Positions 15,657 to 25,158 of a stretch of DNA of 64,000 nt are shown here, in pieces. The position numbers were made by a program, and so were the translations under genes. A model generated the notes under the pieces. That model was not told the DNA's origin, did not search any database, and worked only from the letters and a program-made list of their open reading frames with translations. The first letter of the stretch is position 1; each line of letters opens with the position of its first letter. The stretch spans positions 362,834 through 426,833 of the forward strand of contig NZ_LT964740.1 in NCBI RefSeq assembly GCF_900240265.1, in the 5' to 3' direction. The stretch comes from Galactobacillus timonensis. Lineage in GTDB: Bacteria; Bacillota_I; Bacilli_A; Erysipelotrichales; Erysipelotrichaceae.

Positions 15657-17441
15657 TTACTCACTTGGTAATCGACCGTAACAATAAAAGTGCGCTCTGA
15701 AATACGATGAATTAACGGATGCATACTGAATCGGATTGCCGCAGTGGATCATCATGCCGTCACCGACATAGATGCCGACATGACTGGCACCCGACGTATC
15801 GTAGGTCCCCTGGAAAAAGATGATGTCCCCGGGTTTCGCTTCGCTTGCCGGAATGATCCGCAGCATCTGCCTCAGTCCCTCCGCCGTGGTTCTGCCGACG
15901 TTCCAGCCATTGCCGCTGTGGTTGATCACCCAGCAGACAAAACCGGAACAGTCAAAGCTGGTGGAAGGTGACGATCCGCCCCAGACATAAGGGTATCCAA
16001 GATACTTGGTCGCTTCCCGCATCATGTTGGCAAACTTCACATCGGACAACGCTTCCGTGTTCAGCGTGTAGTTCAGTCCCGGCGTATCGCTTGCATAGAT
16101 ATCGTCTTCAAAGAGATAGGAGCGATTGCCCTTCGTCTGCATCAGGATCTGATACCGTTCCTGCTGATCGTCCGTAAGCCTCGAATTAGCAACGACCATC
16201 TCCAGGCTGTTATTCGTCAGCTTGACATGCAGAATCTTGTACTCATACGGAACCTGAACCTCATATTCGTACTCTTCCTCTTCTTCCGTAATCTCTCCGG
16301 TTTCCGGATCTTTGTGTTTCTTTGTTCTGGTTCCGGTTCTGGTTTCTGTCCGGTAACGGATCTGCACCTCTTCCCGTGTGGTCAGCTTATACTGGGCATC
16401 GAAGATCTCTCGCAGTTTTGCCTGAACCTCATCTCTGGTGTAATCCTCAAAAAGGACCGTCAGATAGGAAGTCAGAACATACGGATTGTGATTGATCTCC
16501 GCCAGATCATACTGGTATTCGTCATAACCGGGATAATCCGATTCGATCCGTCCGATCTGCGCCTGCAGGTCTGCCTCCATCGCTTTGTAATCGTTATTTG
16601 CTCCACGGATATCCTCATCTGTCGCGGTATAACTGGTAGCCAGGATCGTCGCTCCCGGATTGCCGGAGAGCGCGGTACAGGATGAGAACGTGCTGGTCAC
16701 AAACATCAATACCAATGCCAGCAGTCCGCAGGTAAGAAACGCTCCCGGATGTTCCGACAGAGTTTCAGCCGCCGATCCGAACAGTTCCCTGATCTTTTCC
16801 GTAAATGTTTTTGTGCTCTGTACTGTGGCTGCCAATCCGGTCTTCTCACCGGTTCTGGCAGCCTGATACTCCGCTTTAATGGACTGCCTCTGCCGCCAGC
16901 GGGAGAACCAGTTTGCTGTATTCTCCTTCGGCTGCTTTGTAGTTTCTCTCCTCTCATGAAGTCGGGAAGCATATCCGCTGGTCACCGGATTCTGAGTTGT
17001 TTTACCAGCTGCACCAGCGGTCTCCACTGTTGCTTCTGCATTTTCAGCAGCCTTTTGCGCTGTTTTCTCTGCAGCACTTGCTTCTTTCTTTGAAGCATGG
17101 AGCTTCTGACCATACCGGACACGGCTGACCGTATCCCGAAGTGCATAGGATCCTTCTTCAGCCATCTCTGTACTGCGGTTGACGGCTTCCGTACCAATAT
17201 TGTCATCCTGGTCCTGCTTTTCGATCTCTGCATGCATGCGCTGCGTCAGCACTGCCGAAGATACATGGGAAGTCTTCTTCGGTTCCGATTCTTTTTTCTT
17301 TCCGAAACGCAGCTTATTTCCTTTGGGATCTGTACCTTTAAATCTGCTTTTCTTTCTGGTATAGCCGGATTCATTCGGAAGAATGTCCGGCTGATCCGGA
17401 GCTGCATTCTCCGGATTGATCTTCTTATCCGGCAATCGCAT
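15657..17441 (-). CDS. NlpC/P60 cell-wall hydrolase of the conjugation machinery (CD1108/VirB1-like)
   Basis: The 594-aa protein has a charged cytoplasmic N-terminus, one TM segment at about 245-265 (FLTCGLLALVLMFVTSTF), a long extracellular linker with an RTGTRTKKHKDPETGEITEE region, and a C-terminal NlpC/P60 domain. The catalytic Cys lies in STSFDCSGFVCW and the His in GASHVGIYVGDG. It would cut peptide crosslinks in peptidoglycan to let the type IV secretion channel through. The ATG at 17441 overlaps the virB4 end by 17 bp behind AAGGAAGG; a GTG one codon upstream is an alternative. Confidence 0.92.
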   Translation of the reverse strand: MRLPDKKINPENAAPDQPDILPNESGYTRKKSRFKGTDPKGNKLRFGKKKESEPKKTSHVSSAVLTQRMHAEIEKQDQDDNIGTEAVNRSTEMAEEGSYALRDTVSRVRYGQKLHASKKEASAAEKTAQKAAENAEATVETAGAAGKTTQNPVTSGYASRLHERRETTKQPKENTANWFSRWRQRQSIKAEYQAARTGEKTGLAATVQSTKTFTEKIRELFGSAAETLSEHPGAFLTCGLLALVLMFVTSTFSSCTALSGNPGATILATSYTATDEDIRGANNDYKAMEADLQAQIGRIESDYPGYDEYQYDLAEINHNPYVLTSYLTVLFEDYTRDEVQAKLREIFDAQYKLTTREEVQIRYRTETRTGTRTKKHKDPETGEITEEEEEYEYEVQVPYEYKILHVKLTNNSLEMVVANSRLTDDQQERYQILMQTKGNRSYLFEDDIYASDTPGLNYTLNTEALSDVKFANMMREATKYLGYPYVWGGSSPSTSFDCSGFVCWVINHSGNGWNVGRTTAEGLRQMLRIIPASEAKPGDIIFFQGTYDTSGASHVGIYVGDGMMIHCGNPIQYASVNSSYFRAHFYCYGRLPSE

Positions 17442-19866
17442 CACCTTCCTTTTCTATTTCATTTGGTTTGGTCGTCATGATCCGGTACAGTTCCAGATCC
17501 TGCGGGAAGTGATCAACAAACGGCAGAATCACGTTTCCGTAGAACAGCAGTCCTTCGCCTTCACCGGAATGCGTCACATAGGAAAGCTGATGCGGTGAAA
17601 TATTGAGCTGCTTGGCCAGGATCTGCCTGTCACCCTGCGCCTGGTTCAGCATGTAGATGAAATCCGAGTTCTCAAAGATATTTTCTACCTCCCGGCTGGA
17701 AAGCAGGTCCTTTACGTTCTGCGTAATGCCGGTCGGAATGCCGCCCCATTTGCGGAATCTCTTCCAGATCTCGACGGAATAGCTGGCTGTCTGCTCTTCC
17801 TTAAGCAGCAGATGAAACTCGTCCATGTAGTAGCGGGTTGCTTTTCCAGCTTCCCGGTTGGCAGTGACTCTGCCCCATACCTGATCCTGTACAATGAGCA
17901 TGCCCAGTTTTTTCAGCTGTTTACCCAGTTCCTTGATGTCGTAGCAGACCAGGCGGTTATTGATATCGACATTGGTACGGTGATTGAAGAGGTTCAGTGA
18001 ACCTTTGACATAGATTTCCAAAGCCGTAGCGACATGTCTGGCTTCTTTCTCTTCCTGACGGAGCAGGACGTCATACAGATCCTCCAGAACCGGCATATTC
18101 TCAGGTGACGGGTTATCGAAATATTTCTGATAGACCTGATGGACACAGCGGTCGATGACCGTCTTCTCCACCGGCTGCAGACCTTCCTTGCCGCCTACGA
18201 TCAGCTCGCAGAGAGACAGTATGAAGTCCGCCTTGAGTGCCAGCGGATTGTCTTCTTCCGAATAATTGCTGTTGATATCCATGGGATTGATGTACTGGGA
18301 ACTGGAAGGACTGATCTTGATGACCTGCCCTTTCAGACGGTTGACCAGCGGAGAATATTCCGCTTCCGGATCACAGATGATGATGTCGTCATCCGTCACC
18401 AGAAAAGCATTGGTGATCTCACGCTTGGCGCTGAAGGACTTGCCGGATCCCGGTGTGCCGAGGATCAGCCCGTTAGGATTCTTCAGCATCTTGCGATCTA
18501 CCATGATCAGGTTATTGGACAAAGCATTCAGTCCGTAATAAAGAGATTCTTTCCCATCCTGGAAGAGTTCCTGCGTGGTAAACGGTACGAAGATCGCCGT
18601 GGAGCTGGTCGTCATGCCTCGTTCGATCTCGATCTGATTCATGGCCAGCGGCAGGGAACTCATCAATGCCTGTTCCTGCTGGAAGTCCAGCCGGCGCAGG
18701 TTGCAGTTGTGCTTCTGAGCAATGGAGGATGCCTGGAAAATGTTATTGTCCAGCTCCTGTTTTGACATCCCGGTATTCATGATCAAGAAGGTAAGCAGGA
18801 ACATACGCTCATTCTGACTCTGCAGTTCCTGCAGCAAGGCTTTCGCGTCTTTGCCATACGTCGCCAGATCCGAAGGAATGATGTCCATGTCATACCCCGA
18901 ACGCACTGCTTTCTTCTGTTCTTCGATCTTGGACCGATCCAGTTCCGTGATCGTATGCTTGACGGTCTTGATCGCCTCATTCTGATCTACTGAGCGGATA
19001 TGCATGGATACAACCTGACTGGATTCCATATCGAGAAGATCCTTCAGCAGCTGATCGGAGAGATCCGATGCCGTGATAGAGAGATACGACATTGCTCCAT
19101 AGAGCGGTCCCATGCGGAATGTCCTGCCGCCTGGGAATGAGAAGGACGTCGGTGCAATGAAGTCCTTGACCGAAAGACCGGATTCAACCAGCCATTTCCA
19201 CTCAAATGCAAATCGGTCCTTATCGCCCATGTGGAACATGTCATGCATGACCTTCAGGCGTTCCTTTCCATCCAGAACGGTTGCCGTCACGCCGAGCCGG
19301 CGGAAGTTATTAAGCAGATCCGTCTGGATATGGATCAGCCGCGGCTTTGCCTGCTTGATGGATTCTGCCTCGATGCCGAAAGTCAGATACTTTGTCTTGG
19401 TCAGACCGTTGTTGCCCTGTGCCAGCTGGGTCCGCAGCATTCTGGAATACTCCTCACGGACATCATCGAACCCGTCTTTCCTGAACGGAATCCGGATGCT
19501 TTTCTCAAAGCTCGCAGCATCCGTCGCCATATTCATGAAGGAAAGCTGGAAGTGCACGGAGCTGTCGAAGAAGTTCAGGAAGGAACACCATTCCTCAAAG
19601 ATGGCTGTCTTGTCCTCCTGCTGTGCCAGCTGATAATTGATGTCCTGAAACTGTATGGTTTTTGTGTAGTAGTTCTGTCCGCACCGGCAGATACCGTCCT
19701 GGAACATCCGGTCGATCGGGATAGTCTGCTGAGCGGTTTGCGGGATCCCGTCATCCTTTTTCGCACGGGCTATGATCTTTTCGACCTGTTTACGGTCACT
19801 TGCACTCAGGCTTTCCGGCAGCTTTACCGTCGCCTTTTCTCTTTTTCGCTTCTGCACGAAGAACAA
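17425..19866 (-). CDS. virB4: VirB4-type conjugation ATPase
   Basis: The 813-aa protein has a Walker A motif at 470-477 (GTPGSGKS), a Walker B-like YYMDEFHLLL near 670, and the VirB4/TraE closing segment SVEIWKRFRKWGGIPTGITQN. VirB4 energises type IV secretion on the cytoplasmic side. The best start is a TTG at 19866, 8 nt after AGGAGGTG; no ATG fits. The first 71 bp overlap prgI in another frame, a conserved coupling in this ICE family. ICE-B has no counterpart in the window. Confidence 0.94.
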   Translation of the reverse strand: MFFVQKRKREKATVKLPESLSASDRKQVEKIIARAKKDDGIPQTAQQTIPIDRMFQDGICRCGQNYYTKTIQFQDINYQLAQQEDKTAIFEEWCSFLNFFDSSVHFQLSFMNMATDAASFEKSIRIPFRKDGFDDVREEYSRMLRTQLAQGNNGLTKTKYLTFGIEAESIKQAKPRLIHIQTDLLNNFRRLGVTATVLDGKERLKVMHDMFHMGDKDRFAFEWKWLVESGLSVKDFIAPTSFSFPGGRTFRMGPLYGAMSYLSITASDLSDQLLKDLLDMESSQVVSMHIRSVDQNEAIKTVKHTITELDRSKIEEQKKAVRSGYDMDIIPSDLATYGKDAKALLQELQSQNERMFLLTFLIMNTGMSKQELDNNIFQASSIAQKHNCNLRRLDFQQEQALMSSLPLAMNQIEIERGMTTSSTAIFVPFTTQELFQDGKESLYYGLNALSNNLIMVDRKMLKNPNGLILGTPGSGKSFSAKREITNAFLVTDDDIIICDPEAEYSPLVNRLKGQVIKISPSSSQYINPMDINSNYSEEDNPLALKADFILSLCELIVGGKEGLQPVEKTVIDRCVHQVYQKYFDNPSPENMPVLEDLYDVLLRQEEKEARHVATALEIYVKGSLNLFNHRTNVDINNRLVCYDIKELGKQLKKLGMLIVQDQVWGRVTANREAGKATRYYMDEFHLLLKEEQTASYSVEIWKRFRKWGGIPTGITQNVKDLLSSREVENIFENSDFIYMLNQAQGDRQILAKQLNISPHQLSYVTHSGEGEGLLFYGNVILPFVDHFPQDLELYRIMTTKPNEIEKEGDAIAG

Positions 19867-20227
19867 TCGCGTTCACCTCCTGTTCCGCCTCTGCCATGCG
19901 CTGCAGGGCTGCGTAGTAGTTATCTGTCTGATACGGTCTGTCTTTGGGTCTGACGAACTTGGCTTCGATGAAATGCTGCAGGATGACCTCCAGCGGCATA
20001 CCGTCCCTTTCATACATGGCCAGAAAGAAGAACGGAAGCATGATGAGGATCATGCACATGGCCGCAAAGCTCATGTTCCCGGTCTTTCGAAGCAGGAAGT
20101 ATGCCGGAACGCCGATCGCCGCAGCGATGGAAAAACAGATCAGCTGCCGCTTCGTCAAATTGAAAAATATCTTGGATTTGACCTTGGTCAGGTCTCTTGG
20201 TACGGAAATGTAAGCTGACAAATTCAT
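19796..20227 (-). CDS. PrgI family membrane protein (VirB3-like)
   Basis: The 143-aa protein begins MNLSAYISVPRDLTKVKSKI, the PrgI signature, with two TM helices at about 30-50 (ICFSIAAAIGVPAYFLL) and 55-75 (AAMCMILIMLPFFFLAMY). The cytoplasmic tail is rich in Lys and Glu. PrgI proteins lie between the VirB6-like and VirB4 genes in Gram-positive conjugation systems and probably link VirB4 to the membrane. The 3' end overlaps virB4. Confidence 0.9.
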   Translation of the reverse strand: MNLSAYISVPRDLTKVKSKIFFNLTKRQLICFSIAAAIGVPAYFLLRKTGNMSFAAMCMILIMLPFFFLAMYERDGMPLEVILQHFIEAKFVRPKDRPYQTDNYYAALQRMAEAEQEVNAIVLRAEAKKRKGDGKAAGKPECK

Positions 20228-20233
20228 TCCTCC

Positions 20234-21100
20234 TTAATGCGCGTTGAACACCGATTTTGCCAGGCTTCCGGTCTTGAAGAGGGTGAAGCAGAGCAGAACC
20301 GTATACCCCATGACTCCCCAGATAGATGCCACGATGTCATTTGAGAATGAAATTCCCTGGATCAGCACTGCATAGATGCCGACGCAGATCATGATCAGAA
20401 AGCCCTGGAATCCCAGAGCAAACAACGATCGCAGATAGTTCTGCCCGATCTGGCTCTGCTCCCTGTTCCCGAATGTTGAGAACGGGATCGGCGCCAGACT
20501 TGTCATGAGGTAGATCTCAATCATGCGTCCGTAAATAATGATGAATATGATCAGAGACATGATCCGCATACCGAAGTTCAGCAGAAATGTCTGCAGATAA
20601 ACGCCCAGAAGCGGACCGATTTCCATGGCTTCCAGCGTGTCCTGCATGCCTTCCAGTGCCGAACTGTCCACCGCAGTGCTGCCGCTGATGATTCCTCCGG
20701 CAGATGAGATAACATGCTGCGATACATCAAAGACTGCCATCGTGATCGTGAAGCAGTTTGTGATCATCATGACTGCCACAAACGTCTTGAAAATCCATTT
20801 GAAGAAGATCCATGTCTCGAAATTGGCCAGATTGTTATGGTCGATGATCAGCTGAATCAGCTCGTAGCAGGCAATGAACGTCAGGATAATGCCGGCGATC
20901 GGCACGATCACCGATTCCGATACTCCTCGAATTAAGGAAAAGACACCCGGCGAGAAACTCGCCGGGGTCGTCCCCACCTGTGCCGCGGCATCTCCAACCT
21001 GCTGGTTCACAGCATCGAAGATACCGGTCAGGCTGCTCATAATTCCGCCCACGAGCATTTCTTTCAGCCAATCCGTGATTTGCTGAAAGATCGTGTCCAC
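20234..21100 (-). CDS. TrbL/VirB6-like polytopic conjugation protein
   Basis: The 288-aa protein (VDTIFQQITDWLKEMLVGGI with a GTG start after GGGAGGTGATC) has an amphipathic N-terminus and about five to six TM segments. It matches the TrbL/VirB6-like (CD1112-type) channel proteins of Clostridial ICEs. It is the intact equivalent of the truncated copy at 36781-37518; the two share long identical stretches such as ILTFIACYELIQLIIDHNN and differ mainly in the loop regions. The intact copy shows that 45 C-terminal residues are missing from the other. Confidence 0.9.
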   Translation of the reverse strand: MDTIFQQITDWLKEMLVGGIMSSLTGIFDAVNQQVGDAAAQVGTTPASFSPGVFSLIRGVSESVIVPIAGIILTFIACYELIQLIIDHNNLANFETWIFFKWIFKTFVAVMMITNCFTITMAVFDVSQHVISSAGGIISGSTAVDSSALEGMQDTLEAMEIGPLLGVYLQTFLLNFGMRIMSLIIFIIIYGRMIEIYLMTSLAPIPFSTFGNREQSQIGQNYLRSLFALGFQGFLIMICVGIYAVLIQGISFSNDIVASIWGVMGYTVLLCFTLFKTGSLAKSVFNAH

Positions 21101-21119
21101 TTAGAAGATCACCTCCCGA

Positions 21120-21332
21120 TCAGAACAGTCCTGCGAGAAGCGGTACCAGGGTAGTGCCGATCAGCGCAACACCTCCGCCGGCCATCAGCTGTTTCATGCC
21201 CTGGGACTTGGCGCCAGGGTTGTCATTGCCATATCCTTCCATGAGGTTGACTGCACCCCAGATGCCAAGACCTGCACCGAGTGCGATTACAAGTGTCTGC
21301 AGTACTCCTACTGCGCTGGTGAAAAATGCCAT
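21120..21332 (-). CDS. Maff2 family ICE membrane protein (VirB2-like position)
   Basis: The 70-aa protein MAFFTSAVGVLQTLVIALGA has two hydrophobic helices separated by NLMEGYGNDNPGAKSQGMKQ, the Maff2 signature. It starts 13 nt after AAAGGAGG. Maff2 proteins precede the TrbL-like gene and have the size and topology of a pilin/channel subunit; that role is inferred. In the related ICE-B this gene is the integration target of the tet(W) element, so this intact copy supplies the reference sequence for the target. Confidence 0.88.
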   Translation of the reverse strand: MAFFTSAVGVLQTLVIALGAGLGIWGAVNLMEGYGNDNPGAKSQGMKQLMAGGGVALIGTTLVPLLAGLF

Positions 21333-21506
21333 ATTCGTTTTCCTCCTTTTGCCGTCTCCTGCGGCCATAAAATATATTCCTGAATTCCAGCTCTGCCGGT
21401 GTCTCTCCGACCTCATATCTTTCTGTTGGTTTTGTCCGGTGACCGGTTCTCTGCTGAAACTGAGGACGAACTTGATGGGCAGTTATTTCTGCCCGGAAAC
21501 AAAAAT

Positions 21507-21536
21507 GCAGCCGAACCTTTTTTCTGTTCCGACTGC
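21507..21536 (-). terminator. Intrinsic terminator downstream of the 118-aa gene
   Basis: On the minus strand GCAGTCGGAAC pairs with GGTTCGGCTGC, followed by ATTTTTG. It lies between the 118-aa gene and maff2, about 175 bp upstream of the maff2 start; the remaining gap holds no ORF. Confidence 0.65.
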
Positions 21537-21567
21537 TTCTACATGAAATATTCTGCTGTACTATGCT

Positions 21568-21924
21568 TCATCTTTCGTTTTCTTTAGGCTTCTTTCTGTA
21601 GAATTCCACCATTTCCTTCAGCTGATGGTTACTGACGGTGGTCCGGGTATTCTCCCAGAGACTTCTCCCATCCGGTCCTGTACCGGTTCTGTGGGATTTT
21701 GTGACCGTCGTCTCGCCGTCCTCCGGAAGATCCACACATACCGCCTTGCCGTTCTGACTGTCATAGACAGAACCAGCCGGCACCACGAAGCTTGCCCATG
21801 GAGAACGGTCCTCCGGATCCTCATTTGGGATTTTTACCCGAACCAGTTCATTGCCGTTCCTGGCAGTAAACTCATCACCCAGAAGACCTCTTGCAAATTT
21901 GATCGTAATAACACTTTCGCTCAT
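21568..21924 (-). CDS. Conserved ICE protein of unknown function
   Basis: The 118-aa protein (MSESVITIKFARGLLGDEFTA, then GRSLWENTRTTVSNHQLKEM) looks like a compact beta-rich fold with a C-terminal helix. I recognise no catalytic motif. Its N-terminus and spacing resemble small DNA- or channel-associated proteins found between virD4 and maff2 in related ICEs, but this is context only. Intrinsic terminators lie on both sides (22039-22066 and 21507-21536), so it may be its own transcription unit. Confidence 0.6.
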   Translation of the reverse strand: MSESVITIKFARGLLGDEFTARNGNELVRVKIPNEDPEDRSPWASFVVPAGSVYDSQNGKAVCVDLPEDGETTVTKSHRTGTGPDGRSLWENTRTTVSNHQLKEMVEFYRKKPKENER

Positions 21925-22038
21925 TGTTTTTCATCCTTTCTGATTTCATGAAATGTCTGATTCAAAGCCGTATGTCACATTCCTGTTATTCGAAGCGTCA
22001 TTTCTCGATACGCACCACCTCCCTTCAGGGCAAAAAAA

Positions 22039-22066
22039 GATCCCGAACCATTTACGGTACGAGATC
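22039..22066 (-). terminator. Intrinsic terminator upstream of the 118-aa gene
   Basis: GATCTCGTACC pairs with GGTTCGGGATC on the minus strand with a short loop, followed by seven T. It lies 70 bp downstream of the glycosyltransferase stop and resembles the hairpins at 21507 and 31063 (shared CCGAACC core). Confidence 0.7.
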
Positions 22067-22135
22067 TTATTCAAAACATATGCAATCGTATGAGTGAAAA
22101 ACTGTAAATGAATTGCATCTGAACCCAACATCTGC

Positions 22136-23215
22136 TCAGATCAAGTTCTTTAATAGCTTTTTCATCTTCTGCGTAACACTCAAGCTAGGAACTGGATTAT
22201 CCTTTTTAAACTGAATATACTTCTTAGGATCATTCTCAACTAGTAGTCTTGCCGCATCCCAATTTTCAATTTTTCTATTCTTCCAATACGAACGAGCAGA
22301 TTCAAATGCATCTAGTTGTAACATTGCATCGATCTTTTCTTCTAAACTCTTATAATCAGTTTCTGATTTTATTGGAAATTCGCGAACCCATGCTAACGAC
22401 CAACCTACCAGTTCTGTATACATCATACTTTTTGCTGTTGGATACCACTCCTTATCTCGATATTTTTCGAGATTTTCAGCTTGATATACTTTAATGATAT
22501 TTAGCTCATTCATGGCATTTATTCGGAATTTATTAGTTCCTCCGGTTGTCTCTTGATAAACGTACAAGCAATCTGGAACCACGACTGCATAAGTACATTT
22601 AGAGAGAAGATACATGTTTAATATCTCATCCTCACCCATAAAGGTTTTCGGAGGATTAAGTCCATCTAAATTCCTGATTAGTCCTTTGCTATAGAGCTTA
22701 TTCCACACGTTAAGTGTCATTACACTTTTATCAAAATAACTACACAGGTATATAGGATATTGAGTTTCAACAAACTCTTCACCTTGTATTATTTTTACAG
22801 GGCCTTTAATGTGTTGGGGAACCCGTACATGGTTGTATTTTCGGTAGTATCCAAATTGAACTAGGTCAATATTTCTACCAGAGCTGTTATACCTTTCCAG
22901 ATATGAAACAAGTTGTTCTATAGCGTGAGAGGTTGAATAGTAATCATCCGCATCACAAAGTAGAAAATATTCTCCTTTTGAACGCTTAATGCCATTGATT
23001 CGGGCACGAAGTGGGCCATTGTTTTCTTGTCTAACAATACATATTCGGTTATCTTCCTTACACATCTGCTCACATATCGCAGATGTAGCATCCGTTGAAC
23101 CATCATCAACAACGATCACTTCAATGTCTTTATACGTTTGTCTTGTAATAGAGCGCAAACACTTCTCTATATTTTTTTCAGCATTGTATGCGGCAATCAC
23201 TATAGAAATCAGCAT
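22136..23215 (-). CDS. Family 2 glycosyltransferase (cargo gene)
   Basis: The 359-aa protein starts MLISIVIAAYNAEKNIEKCL and has the GT-A features of GT2 enzymes: VIVVDDGSTDATS (nucleotide-binding Asp pair) and LLCDADDYYS (DXD-like metal site) within the first 115 residues, then NVWNKLYSK and PPKTFMGEDE. Such enzymes transfer sugars onto cell-wall or capsular glycans. The DNA is much more AT-rich than its conjugation-gene neighbours, pointing to separate acquisition. I chose the internal ATG at 23215 because the fold starts there; the frame stays open to 23305. Confidence 0.85.
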   Translation of the reverse strand: MLISIVIAAYNAEKNIEKCLRSITRQTYKDIEVIVVDDGSTDATSAICEQMCKEDNRICIVRQENNGPLRARINGIKRSKGEYFLLCDADDYYSTSHAIEQLVSYLERYNSSGRNIDLVQFGYYRKYNHVRVPQHIKGPVKIIQGEEFVETQYPIYLCSYFDKSVMTLNVWNKLYSKGLIRNLDGLNPPKTFMGEDEILNMYLLSKCTYAVVVPDCLYVYQETTGGTNKFRINAMNELNIIKVYQAENLEKYRDKEWYPTAKSMMYTELVGWSLAWVREFPIKSETDYKSLEEKIDAMLQLDAFESARSYWKNRKIENWDAARLLVENDPKKYIQFKKDNPVPSLSVTQKMKKLLKNLI

Positions 23216-23346
23216 AAATCTTTCACCATCACAAATTATTTTATTGCAGAAAAGCAGATAGACCAACTTTGTTTTACTATACATACCGCATAACGATATA
23301 TGCAACAGAATCTTTCCGAAAATCGATAATGCTCTAAAATAATTAA

Positions 23347-25158
23347 TTATCCGACATTTACAACTACATACTGATCATTCGGATGCAATTTTAATCCATG
23401 CTTCAGATGCTTCTCGATATCGAACATCAGCTTCTTATCGTAATCTCCGGTCAGCTTGTAATTGGGATGCTGCGTCAGGTCATATTTGTCTGACAGGAAC
23501 GGCCGCACGCCGCGCAGCTGCAGGATGCACTTGTTGCCTTCCAGTACTGCCAGCTCATCAACAGACAGAAGATCATGACCAAGCTTCTGGTAATTCAGGG
23601 AATGCGATTCTTCCCGTCCCCGGCTCTCGCCGGTGTTGTACATGTCGATCGTCTCCTTGCCGAGCGACTGATTCAGCTCCTTCAATGTCGTCGGTTCGGT
23701 ACCGCCGAGGAAGATCCTACTGTCCATATTTCCTATGATCGTATCCGCGTTGTCCTTGTAGATTGCCTTCAGCTGTGACTGCGCCTGCAGAAAGAGACAG
23801 GCGGAGATCTCGCGGCTTCGGATCGTCGCTACCAGCTTTTCTAGGTTCGGGATCTGACCGATATTCGCTGCCTCATCGATCAGGCACCGGACATGGACCG
23901 GAAGTCTTCCGCCGTAAACATCATCTGCCTTCTCGCACAGCAGGTTGAACATCTGCGTATAGATCATTGCAATCAGGAAATTAAAGGTAGTATCCGTATC
24001 CGACATGATGAGAAATAGAGCTGTCTTCCGATCGCCCAAGGTATCCAGTTCCAGTTCATCGCACATTGTGATGTCCCGGACCTCCTGGATATCAAAGGGA
24101 GCCAGCCTGGCACCGCAGCTTACAAGGATTGACTTCAGGGTCTTGCCGGCAGCGAGCTTAAACTTGCTGTACTGCCTCACCGCGAAATGATTCGGGTTCT
24201 TCTTTTTCAGATTGGCAAAGAGGATATCGACTGGATTCATGTAATCCTCATCGTCCTCCCGAACTTCCATGGAATTCAGCATCTCCAGCAGTGTCGCAAA
24301 GTTCTGTTCTTCCTTTGGAGCCTCATAATGGATATATCCGATCAAGGCACAATAGAGAAGTGTTTCCGACTTGGTCCAGAATTCATCACCTTCCTTCCCG
24401 TCTCCCTTAGTATTTGCGATCAGAGCCGTAACCATCTTCAGAATATCTTTTTCCGAGTGAATATAAGCAAAGGGATTATATCGCATCGATTTCCTGAAAT
24501 TGATGGTATTGAAGACCTTGATCCGGTATGGTTCGTAGACGATCTTCCCCTGCTTATCTCTAATCGGTTTCCCCTTGTCATCCAGCTTCGGAGCGCCTCT
24601 TTTCAGGGCATTGCCGCATTCTGTCAGAACAGATCCCTTCGGATCAGTGACGACATAGGAAGAATGCATCTGAAGAAGGTTAGGTTTCAGCCAGAATCTT
24701 GTCTTACCGGAACCGGATCCGCCGATGATCAGGCAGTTCTTATTCCTGGCGTTGCCGGGATTCTTCGGCCGGTTGGACATCATCAGGCGCTCTGTCTTTG
24801 TCAGAATAATGTTGTTCTGAAAAACCGGATCTTCAAACGGCTCAATATCCTTCTGTGTTCCCCATCTGGCAGATCCGTATTCCGTGTTATGCCTGTACTT
24901 CTTCGCATTCTTCCCTTTGAGGTAGACCGCCAGCCGGAATGCTGCGGCACACAAAGCACCGATCAGCAGGTCAAACGGTGCAAAGCTGGGAAGCGGATTC
25001 GAGAATGCCGTCTGCAGTGTAGTCATCAGGCTCAGGACTTTCTCTGACGCATTCGCTCCTTCCGCCAGTCTCCATGCTTCTCCAAAATTCGTTGCAAGCA
25101 AACCTGCGATCACATAGGGAAGATTCAGGATCAACGCCTTCTTTGTTTTATTGCTCAT
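23347..25158 (-). CDS. virD4: VirD4/TraG type IV coupling protein of ICE-A
   Basis: The 603-aa protein has two N-terminal TM segments (residues 9-24 and 60-80), the YGSARWGT motif at 94-101, Walker A at 146-153 (GGSGSGKT), and the Walker B segment CLIDEAANIG. Coupling proteins recruit the relaxase-DNA complex and pump it into the secretion channel. The start overlaps the pcfB stop by 4 bp. It is very similar along its whole length to the copy at 54406-56238, the clearest sign that the two ICEs are close relatives. Confidence 0.95.
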   Translation of the reverse strand: MSNKTKKALILNLPYVIAGLLATNFGEAWRLAEGANASEKVLSLMTTLQTAFSNPLPSFAPFDLLIGALCAAAFRLAVYLKGKNAKKYRHNTEYGSARWGTQKDIEPFEDPVFQNNIILTKTERLMMSNRPKNPGNARNKNCLIIGGSGSGKTRFWLKPNLLQMHSSYVVTDPKGSVLTECGNALKRGAPKLDDKGKPIRDKQGKIVYEPYRIKVFNTINFRKSMRYNPFAYIHSEKDILKMVTALIANTKGDGKEGDEFWTKSETLLYCALIGYIHYEAPKEEQNFATLLEMLNSMEVREDDEDYMNPVDILFANLKKKNPNHFAVRQYSKFKLAAGKTLKSILVSCGARLAPFDIQEVRDITMCDELELDTLGDRKTALFLIMSDTDTTFNFLIAMIYTQMFNLLCEKADDVYGGRLPVHVRCLIDEAANIGQIPNLEKLVATIRSREISACLFLQAQSQLKAIYKDNADTIIGNMDSRIFLGGTEPTTLKELNQSLGKETIDMYNTGESRGREESHSLNYQKLGHDLLSVDELAVLEGNKCILQLRGVRPFLSDKYDLTQHPNYKLTGDYDKKLMFDIEKHLKHGLKLHPNDQYVVVNVG

